From contig NC_037593.1 in NCBI RefSeq assembly GCF_003073045.1, forward strand, positions 4,765,525 to 4,829,524: a stretch of 64,000 nucleotides of DNA, in the 5' to 3' direction. Position numbers and translations under genes: made by a program. Shown in pieces: positions 50,269 through 63,184 of this stretch. Within the stretch, counting starts at the first letter, position 1. Each line of letters opens with the position of its first letter. Under the pieces are notes generated by a model. It was not told the DNA's origin, did no database searches, and was given only the letters and a program-made list of their open reading frames with translations. This DNA is from Pomacea canaliculata. Taxonomy: Eukaryota > Mollusca > Gastropoda > Architaenioglossa > Ampullariidae.

Positions 50269-50279
50269 TTTTAATACAC

Positions 50280-53200
50280 TAAATTGCTTGAGTTCGTTTT
50301 TCCATTGGGGTTATGCGTGCTTGGGGGCTCGAGCTAATTAGAAGTGTTAATTAATAAGCAATTTAGTGTGATAGCACGCGGTACATGTCGACGTGATTTG
50401 TGGGGTATCGACGTTGTGTTAAACCGGTGACAGAAATCATCCCCCTTTCCAAATCTACGGACTTCTGCCCCAGTGCTTACGACAGATATGTAGGTCTATT
50501 TTTAAAGCTTTTCGTGTCTAAATATTTGGGTACATTGTTGGGGACGGGTAGGAATGTGGGTGTGGTGATGGTGGTAGTAAAATAAGTCAGTCTTGAGAGC
50601 TCGCAGTGAAAAGGTAGTTCGTGCACTGCCCGGCCACATGCCTCGTGCCAAGACTTATTTAGACAACGATTGAGGCCTCTTTCATCTTCTCGATGAACTC
50701 ACGATGAGTTAGACTGACAATCCAGGAGATTTGCAAAGATGAGCAATGATAACTTTCTTCTCCCCCTTTTCCTCCCTCACGAGTTCTCTTTCAGTTTGTA
50801 ATCTGACATCACCTGTCCTGAATTTTTTTCTCCAAAACACGATGTAACGAAGCATCTCTTTATATCTAAAAAACTCCAGAAAATCACAGCTCGACTAATG
50901 AAAACTTTAAATAAACTGTCTGCCATTTAGTTAAACAACTAAAGAGATGAAAACAGTCTATTCTGGACGCAACACAGTGTTGTTGTCCTACTATCAAGAC
51001 GTTGAGGGAACGTCCGGATGTACCTGTAATATCCGATTGCTGATGAGAACATCCACATGAGAGTTGGTATTATCTCAGAGCTAACGCCACTAATCTGAGT
51101 CCAGGTTGACCTTTATGACACACAAGTCAGCAACAAATCAAAAGTGACTCAGACATTTCCTAACCTTTGTCATAGCTAGGACCATAAACCCATCCATTTT
51201 TTCTTTGTCTTTATTTATCTAAAGAATTGTATGAAGAATTGTGAATAGCCATGAACCTGACTACGCCTTCCTGACCGTCGTCTGCATCATGACAAATTAC
51301 GACAAATTAAGGAAAACCTTAAACAAGCGGGGACAGCTTGTGACGATGACAATAGTAGTTTGTATCAGAATTACAATCCAATGTCCTTTCTGCATAATTC
51401 TTACCGAGGACGAAATTCATTTAATATTTTTTCCAATATGTAGATTATCAGACTATCAGACACGTCACCCTACACTGTGAAGAACAGTATCTTATTCAAG
51501 TACTGTCATGCAAAAACCTAGAAACGAGCAAGACGACTAGCATAGTTTATACACTAATAATTTTTGGGAGAAAATTTATCTTACTCACCGGATGGATAGC
51601 ATTAAAGGTTTTAATGACGCTACTCATCTTATTCACTCGGATATTGCTAAAAGCTATTAAAAAGTTCAATAAGAAACTTTCAAAAATTGGTTAGTGAATA
51701 AAACGTTTTCATGGCCAGTAGAAGAAAACCCCAGTTAACAAAGATTTGATCAGGAAGGTAAGGAATGAAGAAAACGTGTGCTTTATTTTTTGCCGACATT
51801 CCCAACCCCACCAAAAAAAAAAAAAAAATAGCTGTCAACAAACTCCATTACACACTGAAAAGTACTCTTTATAAAGCTTTTTAAAAAATGAAGAAGGAAA
51901 AGTATAAAAGTAATACTCCAGAAAACCGTCAACATGACAAGAATGATCCAGAATCTCTGTCATGAAAGCCAAAACCGTTAGGCGTTACGTCACCATCTGA
52001 TTAATGTTGTTCATTTTTGATACATAGATGAAACAGTTCTTCTCTTCATGCTTACTGATCATGGCTAGAAATATCTATTTTGAAATAAAAGTCCCTCTAT
52101 GTTCCCATTTTGTTCATGCTGCTACTTGGCAACAATAGTAAGGCATAATACATCGCTTTATACTTTGAAGCCAATAGCGTTACGCAACAATGTTGTTTAA
52201 ATCATTTTAAGAAACTACATTAAGACTAAATTGTTGTATTTTAGTAAATAACTACAGGATTGGCCATTTTTTAATGTTGGGGCACAAACTTGTATCTTTA
52301 CAGAATGCATCAACCACCGTTGACTGTTTAAACAAAATTCAAACTCCATCTGCAACATCGACGCTTTCTACACTGTTCTGATCAACAAATAACGTGATGA
52401 AGCAGTCACCAACACATTACCAGTCGTATCCTTATCCAGCACAATGATGAAGACAACTGACAGTGTGAGGAAACCACTGATGTGTATGCTCCACACAGTT
52501 AAACAGGAATTGACGGAGACAAGCAGAAGAGAAGCTTCAACAGGAACACGTGCGAGTATCAGTAAGTAAACAACAAATTTTCATCTAAATGAAGGAGAAA
52601 TAAGATTACATCGATTGATACGTATCAAATTATTATGTTATATTTTTAATGATTTAAAAACGTCATTATCAGCAGTCAGTTAACTATAAATTAAAATGCT
52701 ATGAAGGAAATTGACCATTAAATAAAACCATCACAGGAGTTTATCTTAGACATACGTATATTTGTAATGTGTTTTGTTTTTTATTAACAATAATACACGC
52801 CGAAAAATGAACTCAAATGCAAACACTTAGTACTAGAGAGTCAGTAATAATACAGCGTAGATTGCAATGACCGTGATTGTTGCCATTAAATTTTGATCTG
52901 GAGAAGATTTACTTACCAGTCTGTCGAATTAATTCGGTTTGGATGTTTAAAAAAAAATTTTAAGCTTTAGTCGAAGCTTCTAACTGAAGGAAGCCTATAT
53001 GCAAGTGCTTCACTTAAAGCTGGCTCTGAGAAAAATGAGGTTTCTAACACCTCACTCCCTAACAGTATGATAAGGTTAGGGGATGACCTTTACTTTTACT
53101 TTACCTTTATCTTCTAAATAAAGTTCAAATCTGTAGAGCTCCATTTCAAAATCAGCAGTTTCATTTTCTGGGCAAAAAATCGCTTCTTGAATACAACAAC

Positions 53201-54300
53201 CCGAGCAATGTTTCTTTATTTGACCCGAAGACGTTTGCTGAACGGAGCCACACTCGTTGTTACAAACACTACTTGTGCATGGCAGAACTCTCCAGTACAG
53301 GACAGTAATTTTCTGCTGCTTTCCTGCGGAGAATGCCGCTGTTTGAAGGCTTACATCTTTAAAATCATGTACTCATATTTATGGAGTTATTATCTTAAAA
53401 TAATACCCTGCCATAAAGAAAAAATGTTGCTGGGTTTGTCGTTGAATTAATTAATTCTCTTTACTATCCTCTCCCACTTTCCTGACTTCAACCAACGAGG
53501 TATCTCCTTTGCTTCAACCCTTTTTCTATGATGTCATTGCTCTGACGTCACTATAATTATGACATATGTATTACGCCAAGCGTGATGATAAAGAAAATAG
53601 CGGAAACACAAGAATTAGAAGTGAGAAAAAGAAACGGAGACGGACACATCAGGTTTGATTATGTTTTAGAGGTACATGTTGGCATCACGGGGTGGAATTT
53701 TAAACATTTAGGGGTGGAGAAATAATAAGCCTTCCTCGACTGGTTGGTGCGAGACGTTTAGTATGTTTATGATTAATATTTGATGTTTCTTAGCCTAAGC
53801 GCGGCGGGCATCGGTCGTGTCTCTGCTCATATGACCTAAGAATAGTAAACTGTGAATTTTGTTGAATTATTGCTGTTACCAGAGTGAAAGTAGGCAATTT
53901 TAATTACATTTATTGCAAAGTTCAAGTTTTCTCCTTTCCAAAAATTGAAAGGTTTTGTGTTTTGATGTTTACCTGAGATCAAGTATAAAAACCAACATCA
54001 TATGATGACGTCTTCAAGGTCTTAAGACATACGCCATTGCTTTATTACGTAATATTTGTATGCAGCTAGCATAATAGCAATTATGTTAAAATGATTTGGG
54101 GGGATGTTAGCTGTATAGTCTGTGTTGGCTGAGGTTTCTGTCTCTATTCTTCTTCTTTTACTCTTTCTCTTCCATCTCTCCCTTCCTTCTACTGTCTATC
54201 CTCTCTATCTTTCTCAGTTAATCGTGACACAGCTAGACGATTGTAGTGACGTCCTGACCAAACATATCGTCAACGAGTTACTTCATCTAATCTAAGACAA
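50280..54300. other. Intergenic DNA, no gene recognised
   Basis: AT-rich sequence without supported exons. A TGACGTCA lies at 53543-53550. The open frame at 53187-53450 (87 codons) has no homology cue. No clear transposon ends were found in this stretch. Confidence 0.5.
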
Positions 54301-54307
54301 GTAACGC

Positions 54308-54750
54308 AGTCGAACTTATGTAAAGCGAACTTCTGTTAGTCGAAATTCTCCCTAACTCGAATTTTAAACATCAGTTGGTTGGTTGCCCATTAAAGCAATA
54401 CGTAGCTCGAATCGGCCGAACAAAAACTTCTACAACTTGAATAATTTGAAGCCGGTCAGCATGTTGAAACCATTTCAAAATACATGAGAAAGTGTAAAAT
54501 CGTGTATTCCTCCCTCATCGACCCTGCGTTCCCATGTTCTCCTTACTATATAGAAACACGTGTGCAATAACCGCGACTCCGTCTCCACAAGGTGCCGGAG
54601 TGTCTTTAAAAGAATGACAAGAAATAAATAATTGGTTAAAATTTAACATCCACAGCCAAAAAAACAAAAAAATTGTTTTCGACGAACTTCCTTAACCCGA
54701 ACTCGATTTTTTTTTTCATCAGTCCCTTGAAGTTTGTGCAACTCTGGTTC
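54308..54750. mobile_element. Possible pogo/Tigger-like MITE
   Basis: The left end reads CAGTCGAACTTATGTAAAGC and is followed by repeated CGAA-type motifs (TTAGTCGAAATT, CCTAACTCGAATTT). The right side has GACGAACTTCCTTAACCCGA, ACTCGATTTT and a T-run before a CTTGAAGTTTG segment. These resemble diverged inverted ends of pogo/Tigger-like elements. The right terminus and TA duplication are not clear. Confidence 0.4.
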
Positions 54751-54759
54751 ATCAAGACT

Positions 54760-56040
54760 TGAGAATGGTCAAGTGACGTTCATCAAATCGTGACGTGCAA
54801 ATGCTTGAGATGAACACCGCTCTGCAAGGGACTACATGGGCAGCTTAGCCTACAACGTCTGGTCAACAACAGTTTACTCTTGCACCAAAGTAAGTCAAAT
54901 TGAATGCCAGTCTATAAAGATATATTTTTTTCTTGTAGGAGTGTAATTTGTATCAGCGGTTTTGTTATCGGTATAGTAAAAACACATCGATTCCGACGTC
55001 TGACTCATCTGATCGTCCCAGTCGATGTTGATCCTGGGATGTACACACTGTCGCGATACATATACATATAAATAGACTACATACTATTACTATACATATA
55101 CTAATCTTTAGTGCATATATATTGAAAAGGTGTCAAGACAAAAAAATAAGCAGTACACTCACATAGTTCTTAAATCCACAGTAATAGATGCGTATGAATC
55201 TTGCGTATTAATCACTGTTACAGACTTACCTATGAGAAGATACTGCCTCGGGTTATCTCTAAAATGGTGAATTGGGGCTTTCACACTGGAGTATTGCTAA
55301 TACAACTTGTGTACAATACTGTGTGAGGTCACAGTGACATAAATAACAAACAGTTATGAGACGAGTAATATGAGATTACCATAACAGTCACGGTCATTTT
55401 GTTGAATGAGTAAATAGCTATTCATATTTCGATCTGCACGCCGCTTCCCCCCTTCACGCACGTGAGGTAATTATTACCTGTTGCCTGTCGCGCATGCACC
55501 TCCGGGATCGATTTCCTCGTGTCATTTTCGTACGTACCAAGAGAAAAGTCACTATGACGAGATTTTGAACTGGGGTGGGCAAGAAAACCCGAACAAAAAT
55601 ATGTGACCAAGTGGTGGGTTTTTTTTCTAACGACGACGACCGTCCATCATTAAATATAAAAGCAGGTCTTGTCAACAGGTGCAACCCTTTTACTGTGCAG
55701 CTAGAACAATCGCCACGGCTGCGCCACACGTCGATCTCCTTCCCCGATCGCCCCGTTGTTCCTCCTCTGATCTTTTTCCTAACGTCCTCCGTTTGTCGTC
55801 ACCTTTTTGTCGTCACCCTTATTTTGACGTCATAATTTATGACGTCATACCTCCAGCCCATCACAAATAAAACAACAACAACAAAAACAACATTAATATC
55901 CACATCTATTTTGTTTATAACTTATTTAACTTGTTAACTTAATGAAAAAAGAATAAAATAACGATAAGAAGTATTCACATTTATAACATTTATGATCACA
56001 GCACAGAACTGGATATAAAATGTGCAATTAGCGGTGCTAG
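54760..56040. other. Intergenic DNA, no gene recognised
   Basis: No exon supported. Two TGACGTCA sites lie 15 bases apart (55825-55832 and 55840-55847) in a segment of CGTC-rich sequence. An (AAC)n patch follows near 55866-55890. Confidence 0.5.
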
Positions 56041-56046
56041 GTTGTA

Positions 56047-56056
56047 CATAATAATA

Positions 56057-56093
<37 letters not shown>

Positions 56094-56112
56094 TAATAAT
56101 AATAATAATAAT
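56047..56112 (+). repeat. (AAT)n microsatellite
   Basis: AAT triplets with single-base slips. The opposite strand yields an artificial Leu/Ile-rich open frame. Confidence 0.92.
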
Positions 56113-56454
56113 TGGTGAGCTATCTCAAAGCTCTTAACAAACAAGAAATACAAAAGAAAGACAAAACATCTTGCGGCTCTCTCGCTGCAGTTAACGGTGC
56201 TCGGCTGGATGAAATGTTCCCAGACCAAGATGCTGATCTAGTTCACTTGAAATGTACAGGTCGTAAAGGTGTTGTTTCTTCCACAGCTAACACAGAAAAA
56301 TATCAGCCACTAATAGGTAATAGTCATGACTGGAAAATAAAGCTTCAAAGCAGTCACCTGAACGTTAGCCAGCGCTTTGATAAGTTAAACGTTGTTTGCA
56401 CGATTTATTGAAACAACGCTCGTCGTATTAGCATAATCAGTGACGAGCAAGATT

Positions 56455-56900
56455 TCAGTGAAGACATATTCGAGTAATCCGGGTTTTCAGTGTAGAAACC
56501 ACAAAATGTAACAATAGAAAACAGCCAGCGGAATTTGTGGCAAAACTTTCCAGCGTCACGCTAAATGGTGCGAGTGATGAGAATGATGCTGGTACTCTGC
56601 ACACGTTGTCGTAAAAATAATATTGAACATGTTTTAGCGAGTTCCTGTGGTCGACGGCTGCTGGATGCATTGTGTTGTGCGACGCCGCTGAAGTTTCCCG
56701 TAGCTGGATGTTGTCGCCTTCTCGTACCCTTTCCACCCAGGCCTGACGCTGTTCTTTAATGTAGTTCACAAGCTCGCCACCTTTGAGACCGAGAGCCTCC
56801 CCTTCAGTCTTTGCGTGGAGTCTAATTCTTCCTCGTCGACGTTATCTCGAGATCTGCTGCTCCTTGGCATGTTTGTTTATATCCGGAGAAAACTTTGGGA
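56455..56900 (-). pseudogene. Gag-like remnant of an LTR retroelement
   Basis: On the minus strand a fragment reads EALGLKGGELVNYIKEQRQA followed by WVERVREGD, a pattern seen in N-terminal gag-like polyproteins of invertebrate Gypsy-type elements. It lies downstream of a primer-binding-site-like sequence at 57447-57465 in the right orientation. The frame is broken upstream and no protease or reverse transcriptase follows. A related block lies at 63185-63560. Assignment to a family is tentative. Confidence 0.45.
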
Positions 56901-57446
56901 AGAATCAGAGGTTGGCGACGCTATGCTTCCTGAGCTAAGTTGGTACGTGCTAACTGCACTAACAAAAAAAAAAAAAATAGCGGTATCACGTGTACACCCT
57001 TCTACACTCCGCTACAAATGCTGGTTCTCACGCAGAACCGAAACTGAGGGTCATAAACTCTATTGGCCCTAATATCACTACCTGATAATATACAGGTTGC
57101 TCACGATTGCCTCTCTCAAATCTATTAGGCTAATGTGCCGCAACCCCACTGGACTAAGTAGTCGTGAGCTAATTACTCCACACCTAGTACTCGCCCTTTT
57201 TCTGAATCTGATACACTCTCACTACTCAGTGAACCAAAGTTCAGCCACAACAATTCGCCAATAGCTACCTGGCAAAATTTAGTCCCACTAAAATGCCCTA
57301 TTGACCGAATTCACTTACAAGTACTGCCACTAACCCGTGACTGACCTATAACTAGAAAAAGAGTAATGAGCAAATAAAAGATGAAGATGGTAAACAGTAA
57401 ATGTGACGTTGGTCGGAAGTTACAAAAAAATAGATTTATGGGAAAA

Positions 57447-57474
57447 ATCCCGGCACGAGCCCCCAATTTGTAAC
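57447..57474 (-). other. tRNA-Pro-like primer binding site beside an LTR end
   Basis: The minus strand reads GTTACA AAT TGGGGGCTCGT, then GCCGGGAT. This is the proline-tRNA primer binding site pattern with one extra base, three bases after a CA dinucleotide that would end a 5' LTR at 57469. The gag-like remnant lies at the expected side. The start of that LTR, to the right, could not be fixed. Confidence 0.55.
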
Positions 57475-57794
57475 GTTTTCTTGAGAAGAGTGATTAAATG
57501 TGTCTGCGAGCGCGTGTAAACATCTGCATGTAAACCACGTTCGCCGCACTCTTCTCACCTTTTTCAGCAAAAAGGTCCGACCAACGATTAGCACATTTAA
57601 CGTTCAGGAAACTAAATAGTGACAAATGAATGAAACAAAGTAAAATAGCACTACATGGCTTCGCCCTCCATTCCTACCGTCGCTCTCCGTTCTTCCCTCT
57701 CACACGTCATTCTGCCTATGACGTCAAAGAATGCGTCACCCAGAGCCGTGTCAGCGCTCGCGCGACTGCTCCTCCCCGACCACAAGGAGAACCA

Positions 57795-58822
57795 AAAATA
57801 AGATAAGAGATAAGATAAGATAAGATAAGATACTTTATTAATCCCTAGAGGGCAATTCAGTTGCAGCTCGATGATATATATTAAACCCACAGGCAGTCAT
57901 GTTGCAGTCAATCATACCAGCTCGATTAAAGTCATACATGATCGCATGCACATCACAGTCATAATCCATTCAAAAGTCTGACGGCTGAAGCAACAAAAGA
58001 CAGCCGCAGTCGGTTTGTCCTGCATGCAGGCACACTATATCGACGACCTGATGGGAGCTGGACAAGTTCACTCGACAGAGCATGTCTGTCATCACGAAGG
58101 ATGGCAGACACTTTCAGTAAGAGTCCTCCTGTTATACAGATCCTGAAGAGAACTCTGGGTGGATCCAACGACTTTGGAGCAGGTGGATACCACCGATGTA
58201 GGCTGCTCTTGTCCTTCACCGATAAACTTTATAGAAACAGATGAAACGAGAAGGACAGCACGCTCTCAATATGTGATCTGTAGAAAAAGCTGAAGAAATT
58301 GGGGAGGAGACAGAGAAAGACCTCAGCTTCCGTAGGAGGAAGAGGCGTTGTTGAGCCTTCTTCACGACAGATTGAGTGTTGACATCCCAGCAAAGTCGCC
58401 TATCGAAGATGGTGCCCAGGTATTTAAAAGCAGAAACAATTTCCACCTCCTTGTCATGGATGACACAGACGGGACACGGTGGAGAATTCCGACGGAAATC
58501 AAAGACAATCTCCTTCGTCTTACTCACATTAAGTTCTAGAAAGTTGTCATCGCACCAAACAATGAATTCTTCCAAAGCATCACCGTGAGTGTGCACCGGC
58601 CCGCTAAGGAGAGACAGCAGTGCAATGTCATCAGAGAATTTGACAAGATAATGACCCTCATGACTACTGCGACAACTGTTAGTATACAGGATAAACAGAA
58701 GCGGGGATAGAACACATCCCTGAGGTGAGCCGGTGCATGTGGTGGTTAAGTCGGAAAAAGTGCCATTGACGAGAACTCGTTGGTGCCTGTCGACCAAAAA
58801 GTGTATTATCCATGACACTAGC
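57795..58822 (-). mobile_element. Rex1-type LINE, 3' part
   Basis: The minus strand encodes the later part of a reverse transcriptase: SWIIHFLVDRHQRVLVNG, TGSPQGCVLSPLLFILYTN, then FSDDIALLSLL (catalytic box, DD kept, with S for the usual A) and FKYLG. The open frame spans 58216-58818. It is followed by a 3' UTR ending GGGATTAATAAAGTATCTTA and a (CTTAT)n tail (57797-57832 on the plus strand), the characteristic Rex1/Babar 3' end. The upstream half of the same domain lies beyond the L2-type LINE at 63033. Confidence 0.85.
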
Positions 58823-58823
<1 letters not shown>

Positions 58824-58860
<37 letters not shown>

Positions 58861-61800
58861 TAGTTTTGTAGCGCGCTAGTATCCGCATCACAAAGATGCG
58901 CTCAATGCGCGGTGATCCCAGCAGCCACCAAACTGCAGGTCAAATGAAAACTTCAAAAAAGTTTAAACAAGTGAGTCTTAAGATTTTTCTTGAAAGATCC
59001 AATACTATCAGACTCCTTGGTCGAGAGGGGAAGCGAGTTCCACAAAAGCGGGGCTACATTGGAGAAGGATCTGAAACCCGCAGTCTTCTTATTAGCATTT
59101 CCTGACTGAACACTCGGTCGTTCAAGTCTGAAGTGTGCTGCTGAACGAAGGTTCCGCTGGGGTTGGTAACAGCGAATGAGTTCTTGCAGATAGACAGGCG
59201 CAAGGTCGTGAAGACAGCCATAGTTAAGGTTAACAATTTGTGCTCAATTCGCTTCTCCACAGGAAGCCAATGTAGGTCACGAAGTACAGGAGTAATATAG
59301 TCAGTTGTTTTCTTTCCTGCAACTATCCTCGCAGCCGTATTCTGCACTCGCTGTAGCTCGACAACTCGCTCTTTGAAATCCCCAGAGGCAGCTGTTGGCA
59401 TAGTCTAATGTAGAACCGATGAGGGACACAGCAACTGCATTTGCAGTCTTCTTATTAAGACTGGGTCGGAGTCGTCCAAGTGTGCGGATATGGAAATAAC
59501 ACGCCTTGACTACAGAACTGACATGATCAGACATAGAGAAGATTGTCAACATAGAGTCCAAGGTTCCGTACGGAGCTGGAGAGGGGATTCTAGCTTGACC
59601 CACTTGGATGGAGTCTAGAGAGACTTTACTAAGGCTAAGCTTGGAACCACATAGCATCGCCGCTGTCTTCTCATCATTAAGCTTGAGTTTATTCCTCAGC
59701 ATCCATGACTTGACCTCTAAGCAACAATCTTCTACAGCACAAACTGCCTCACGCACCGACTCACTGTCTGTACTGAATGAACGATATAGTTCAGTGTCAT
59801 CTGCAAACATCTTACGGTTCACATTATGCTTCTCAATGAGAGGACCAAGCTGAGATGTGTAAATAGAAAATAGAACCGGGCCCAAAACAGAGCCCTTCGG
59901 GACACCGCACAGCAATGGAACTGTCACTGAAGAAGCTTGATTGACCATCACCTTTTGTGTGCGATCACTGAGGTAGGAATGGAACCACTGCAAGGCGGAA
60001 CCACCAATGCCCACCTCCATCTGGAGACGAGTGAGTAGAGTGGTGTGATCAATGACATCGAAGGCCGCACTCAGATCAAGGAGGACCACAAGAGTCACTT
60101 TCCCTGCACCCGCACTGCACAGAAGATCGTTCATAAGACGCCGAAGGGCTGTCTCACAGCTGTGCTTGGGTCTGTACGCCGACTGGAATTTGTCCAATAA
60201 GCTGTAGCGGTCCAGGTGGAATGTCAACTGCTGAGCAACACACGCTCCACAAGTTTCGAAACAAAAGGCAAATTCGACACAGGTCTATAGTTTTTACACA
60301 AGCTAGGGTCCAAGTTGTGCTTCTTTAAGACAGGCTTGATCACAGCAGTTTTAAATTGTCTGGGTACAGAGGCAGAGAAAAGGCTAGCATTGACTATGCG
60401 AACTATTACAGGAAGTAGAATGTCAAGGTGCTGGAGAAGAACACTAGTGGGGATAGGATCATCCACAGACGTGGTTGGGCGACAACGCCGAACTAATTTC
60501 AATAGTTCATCTTCTGTCACTGGCTGAAAGTTAGAGAGGGGCGTGCCACAAAACAAGTCACTGGTTTGTTCCACAGTAGCAACCGAGTCACTGAAGCTGT
60601 CCATGATGGTCTTTATCTTGTCTTCAAAGTAAGCACTTAATGTACTGGCAGCGGTCTGGTCATCCATCTCTGGAAGAACAGGCTGAGTCACATCTTTACC
60701 CAGGAGACCATTCACAACTGCGAACATCTTGCGAGAATCAGAAACTGCAGAACTTAGAATATTCATAACATACCGCGACCTAGCTTTGACAATGATGGCT
60801 GAACACTGGCTCCTTGTATGGCGATAAATCTGACGATCCACCTCCAGTCCACTCTTGCGCCATTTGCGCTCGCCTGACGTCTGACCTTCTTGGCTCGGCG
60901 TACCTCTGGAGTAAACCACGCGGTATCAGGACGCTCAGTAATGCACCTCTTTTTCACAGGCGCAAACTTGTCAAGAAGAGCAGTCAGGGTGCTGTTGTAC
61001 AGAGCCACAAGCTCATCCACATTGTCAGGAGGGGAGACCAGGAGAGCAGAACGCTGAAGTGCAGTACGAAAAGAATCAGAGTCCATGCCCCGCACATTTC
61101 TAGTGTACACAGTCTTTCTCGGTAAGCCAGGCCTTGACATGCTGGTAGTAAACAACACAAGAAAATGATCCGAAAGTTGCAAGTCTTCCACAAACAATAG
61201 ACCTAACAGTGTGATGGCCGGGTCTCGCAATAACCCAGTCCAAGGTGTGACCCTTACAGTGGGTAGGGGAGTTGACATGTTGAACAAGATCAAGGGAATC
61301 CAACAGCTGACAAAGTCTCTTAGTGTCAGGGTCAGATGGCACATCAAAATGAAGATTCACATCTCCAAGAATTAACAAGTATTTGTTGGCAGCAGCTAGG
61401 TTGGAGACCAGGGGAATAAACTCTTCACAGAAAGCTGAATTAGTCACTTTGTTGTTTCTAGAGTAAGGAGGGCGATATAGAAGCAAGACATGAAACGTCA
61501 GTGAACCACGAGTGAGGGCAAAACTGAGTGACTCAAAAGTTTTGAACGTTTCTGACACCAAAGGCCTCAGAAGCACGGATTTCTTGTATACAGCAGCAAT
61601 CCCACCACCACATCTATCTCCAGACCTGGGATTGTGAATGAACGAATATCCCACGGGAGTGATTTGCCTAATAACAAATTCATCTCCAGCCTCCCTAAGC
61701 CACGTCTCAGTGAGCAACAGCAACTCCAATGACTTGTCAATAATCATATCGTGAATGTCCACAGCCTTCCTGACGACCGACTGGGCGTTGAGAAGGCCAC

Positions 61801-63030
61801 ATAACAGTTGAGTCTGAACTATCTGACTCTCAGACGAACTTGTAATATCTAGCGTTTCTGATGTAAGGGGGTCAACACTAGACCCATCTTCATTCACAAT
61901 AGACGTACAGTGAGGGGACAGGTCTGTAAACTGGAAAGGGAATGCCGGAGTAGGGGAGGAGGGCCGAGGAACAGCAGGAACACTGGTGTCACAAGAAATT
62001 AATGAGATGTCAATAGGTACAGGGTTGTCATCATTCACCAACACAGTGGTGAAGGGGCCATCAAGGACAGATGCACTGGAGCATGAAGAATTACAGGGAC
62101 AGAGCCGTAGTCCCAAAGACAAACTTTCCACAGAGGCAGCAAGTCCTGGAGGCTCACTGGTGCCAGAGCTTGGTGCTAACACTTGCACTAAGTCTGAACG
62201 GGAATGAGCAAGTCTACATGCACGCACTTTCCTCCCACCACGTACTCCACGCACAGTTTTCTTATTAATTAGACCAAGTTTTCTGCAATACGACAGCAAG
62301 TTAATATCCAATGCACCAGACACATTTTTGGCAAGGACTTTTAAGACAGAAGCAGAGTAGTGTAATTGACTCATGAAAGGTGGCTAAAAGGAACACAATT
62401 GTGAGAGAGACAAAAACTGCTGCTACTAAGCGCATTGAACACCACTGACCCACCACTAACTGACGATGTTTCAAACATAACAAACAGTTTGGTACTCAAT
62501 GTGATCACACAAACATGCGGCAATCCTGTTAATCACAAACCCCAGAACTAAAGCGGCACCACGAGAAGCGAAAACGTGACAGCAGCATCAAAACAAGAGC
62601 AGGACGACATAAACCACGTATCGATGACAACAGTCAATAATCATAACCAACATAAGTGAAACGTATAGATCCAACATCTAGGTTGCAGCAATATCAACAA
62701 TAAAAACTAAGGTCCACAATTCAGAAAAAGTGAAAAACGCAATGCTCAGCAGTATTGGAAAAGTGACAATTGCACAGGCAATCCAGGAGATTCACAGATC
62801 TAAAATACGGCAAGATGGCGCAGACGTTAGAATGGAAATAAAACGCTCCAGATAATTGATAGAAGTCGCAAAGACACAGCAACTAATACAGAGAGATAGA
62901 AAATGAAATCACAAAGTCACTGAGCACTGGTACACAAAATCTGACACAGATAAACGGGCAAAGACGAATATTACCGAAGAGCTGACACTAGGCAGGTAGT
63001 TAAAATAAAGGGACATCACTCTCAAGGGAT
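58824..63030 (-). mobile_element. L2/CR1-type LINE, nearly full length but frameshifted
   Basis: Reading on the minus strand from about 63030. After a 5' region with a possible basic ORF1-like stretch (KKTVRGVRGGRKVRACR), the AP-endonuclease (to 61100) shows LNAQSV, LTETWL, GGGIAAVY, YRPPYS, LILGDVN and HTLDWV. The SDHF motif (LQLSDHF) is in the next frame (60763-61347). A linker follows (60224-60919) ending NYRPVSNLPFVSKLVERV. The reverse transcriptase frame (59301-60227) shows LLDLSAAFDVIDH, GVPKGSVLGPVLFSIY and the catalytic FADDTELY. A C-terminal frame lies at 59054-59401. At least four frame changes make it non-functional. The 3' end reads GCGCGCTACAAAACTA followed by (CAT)n at 58824-58860. 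Confidence 0.88.
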
Positions 63031-63032
63031 CA

Positions 63033-63184
63033 TCATGATCAAGGGAAAACTCGTCGAGGAGTCTTCGAGCTAGTATATGTGGCTGGATAGTGTTAAAGGC
63101 CGAAGAGAAATCAGCGAATAATAGTCGAGCATGGGCTTGAGGATTCTCCAGGTGTTTGATAGGCTCGCCTGAATCGCGAATCAT
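63033..63184 (-). mobile_element. Rex1-type LINE, 5' part of split reverse transcriptase
   Basis: The minus strand encodes HLENPQAHARLLFADFSSAF followed by NTIQPHILARRLLDEFSLDH, the segment of Rex1-type reverse transcriptase that directly precedes the WIIHFLVDRHQ segment found at about 58800. The frame runs into unrelated sequence near 63030, where the L2/CR1-type LINE begins. It abuts gag-like sequence near 63185, so the Rex1 copy is 5'-truncated. Confidence 0.8.
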
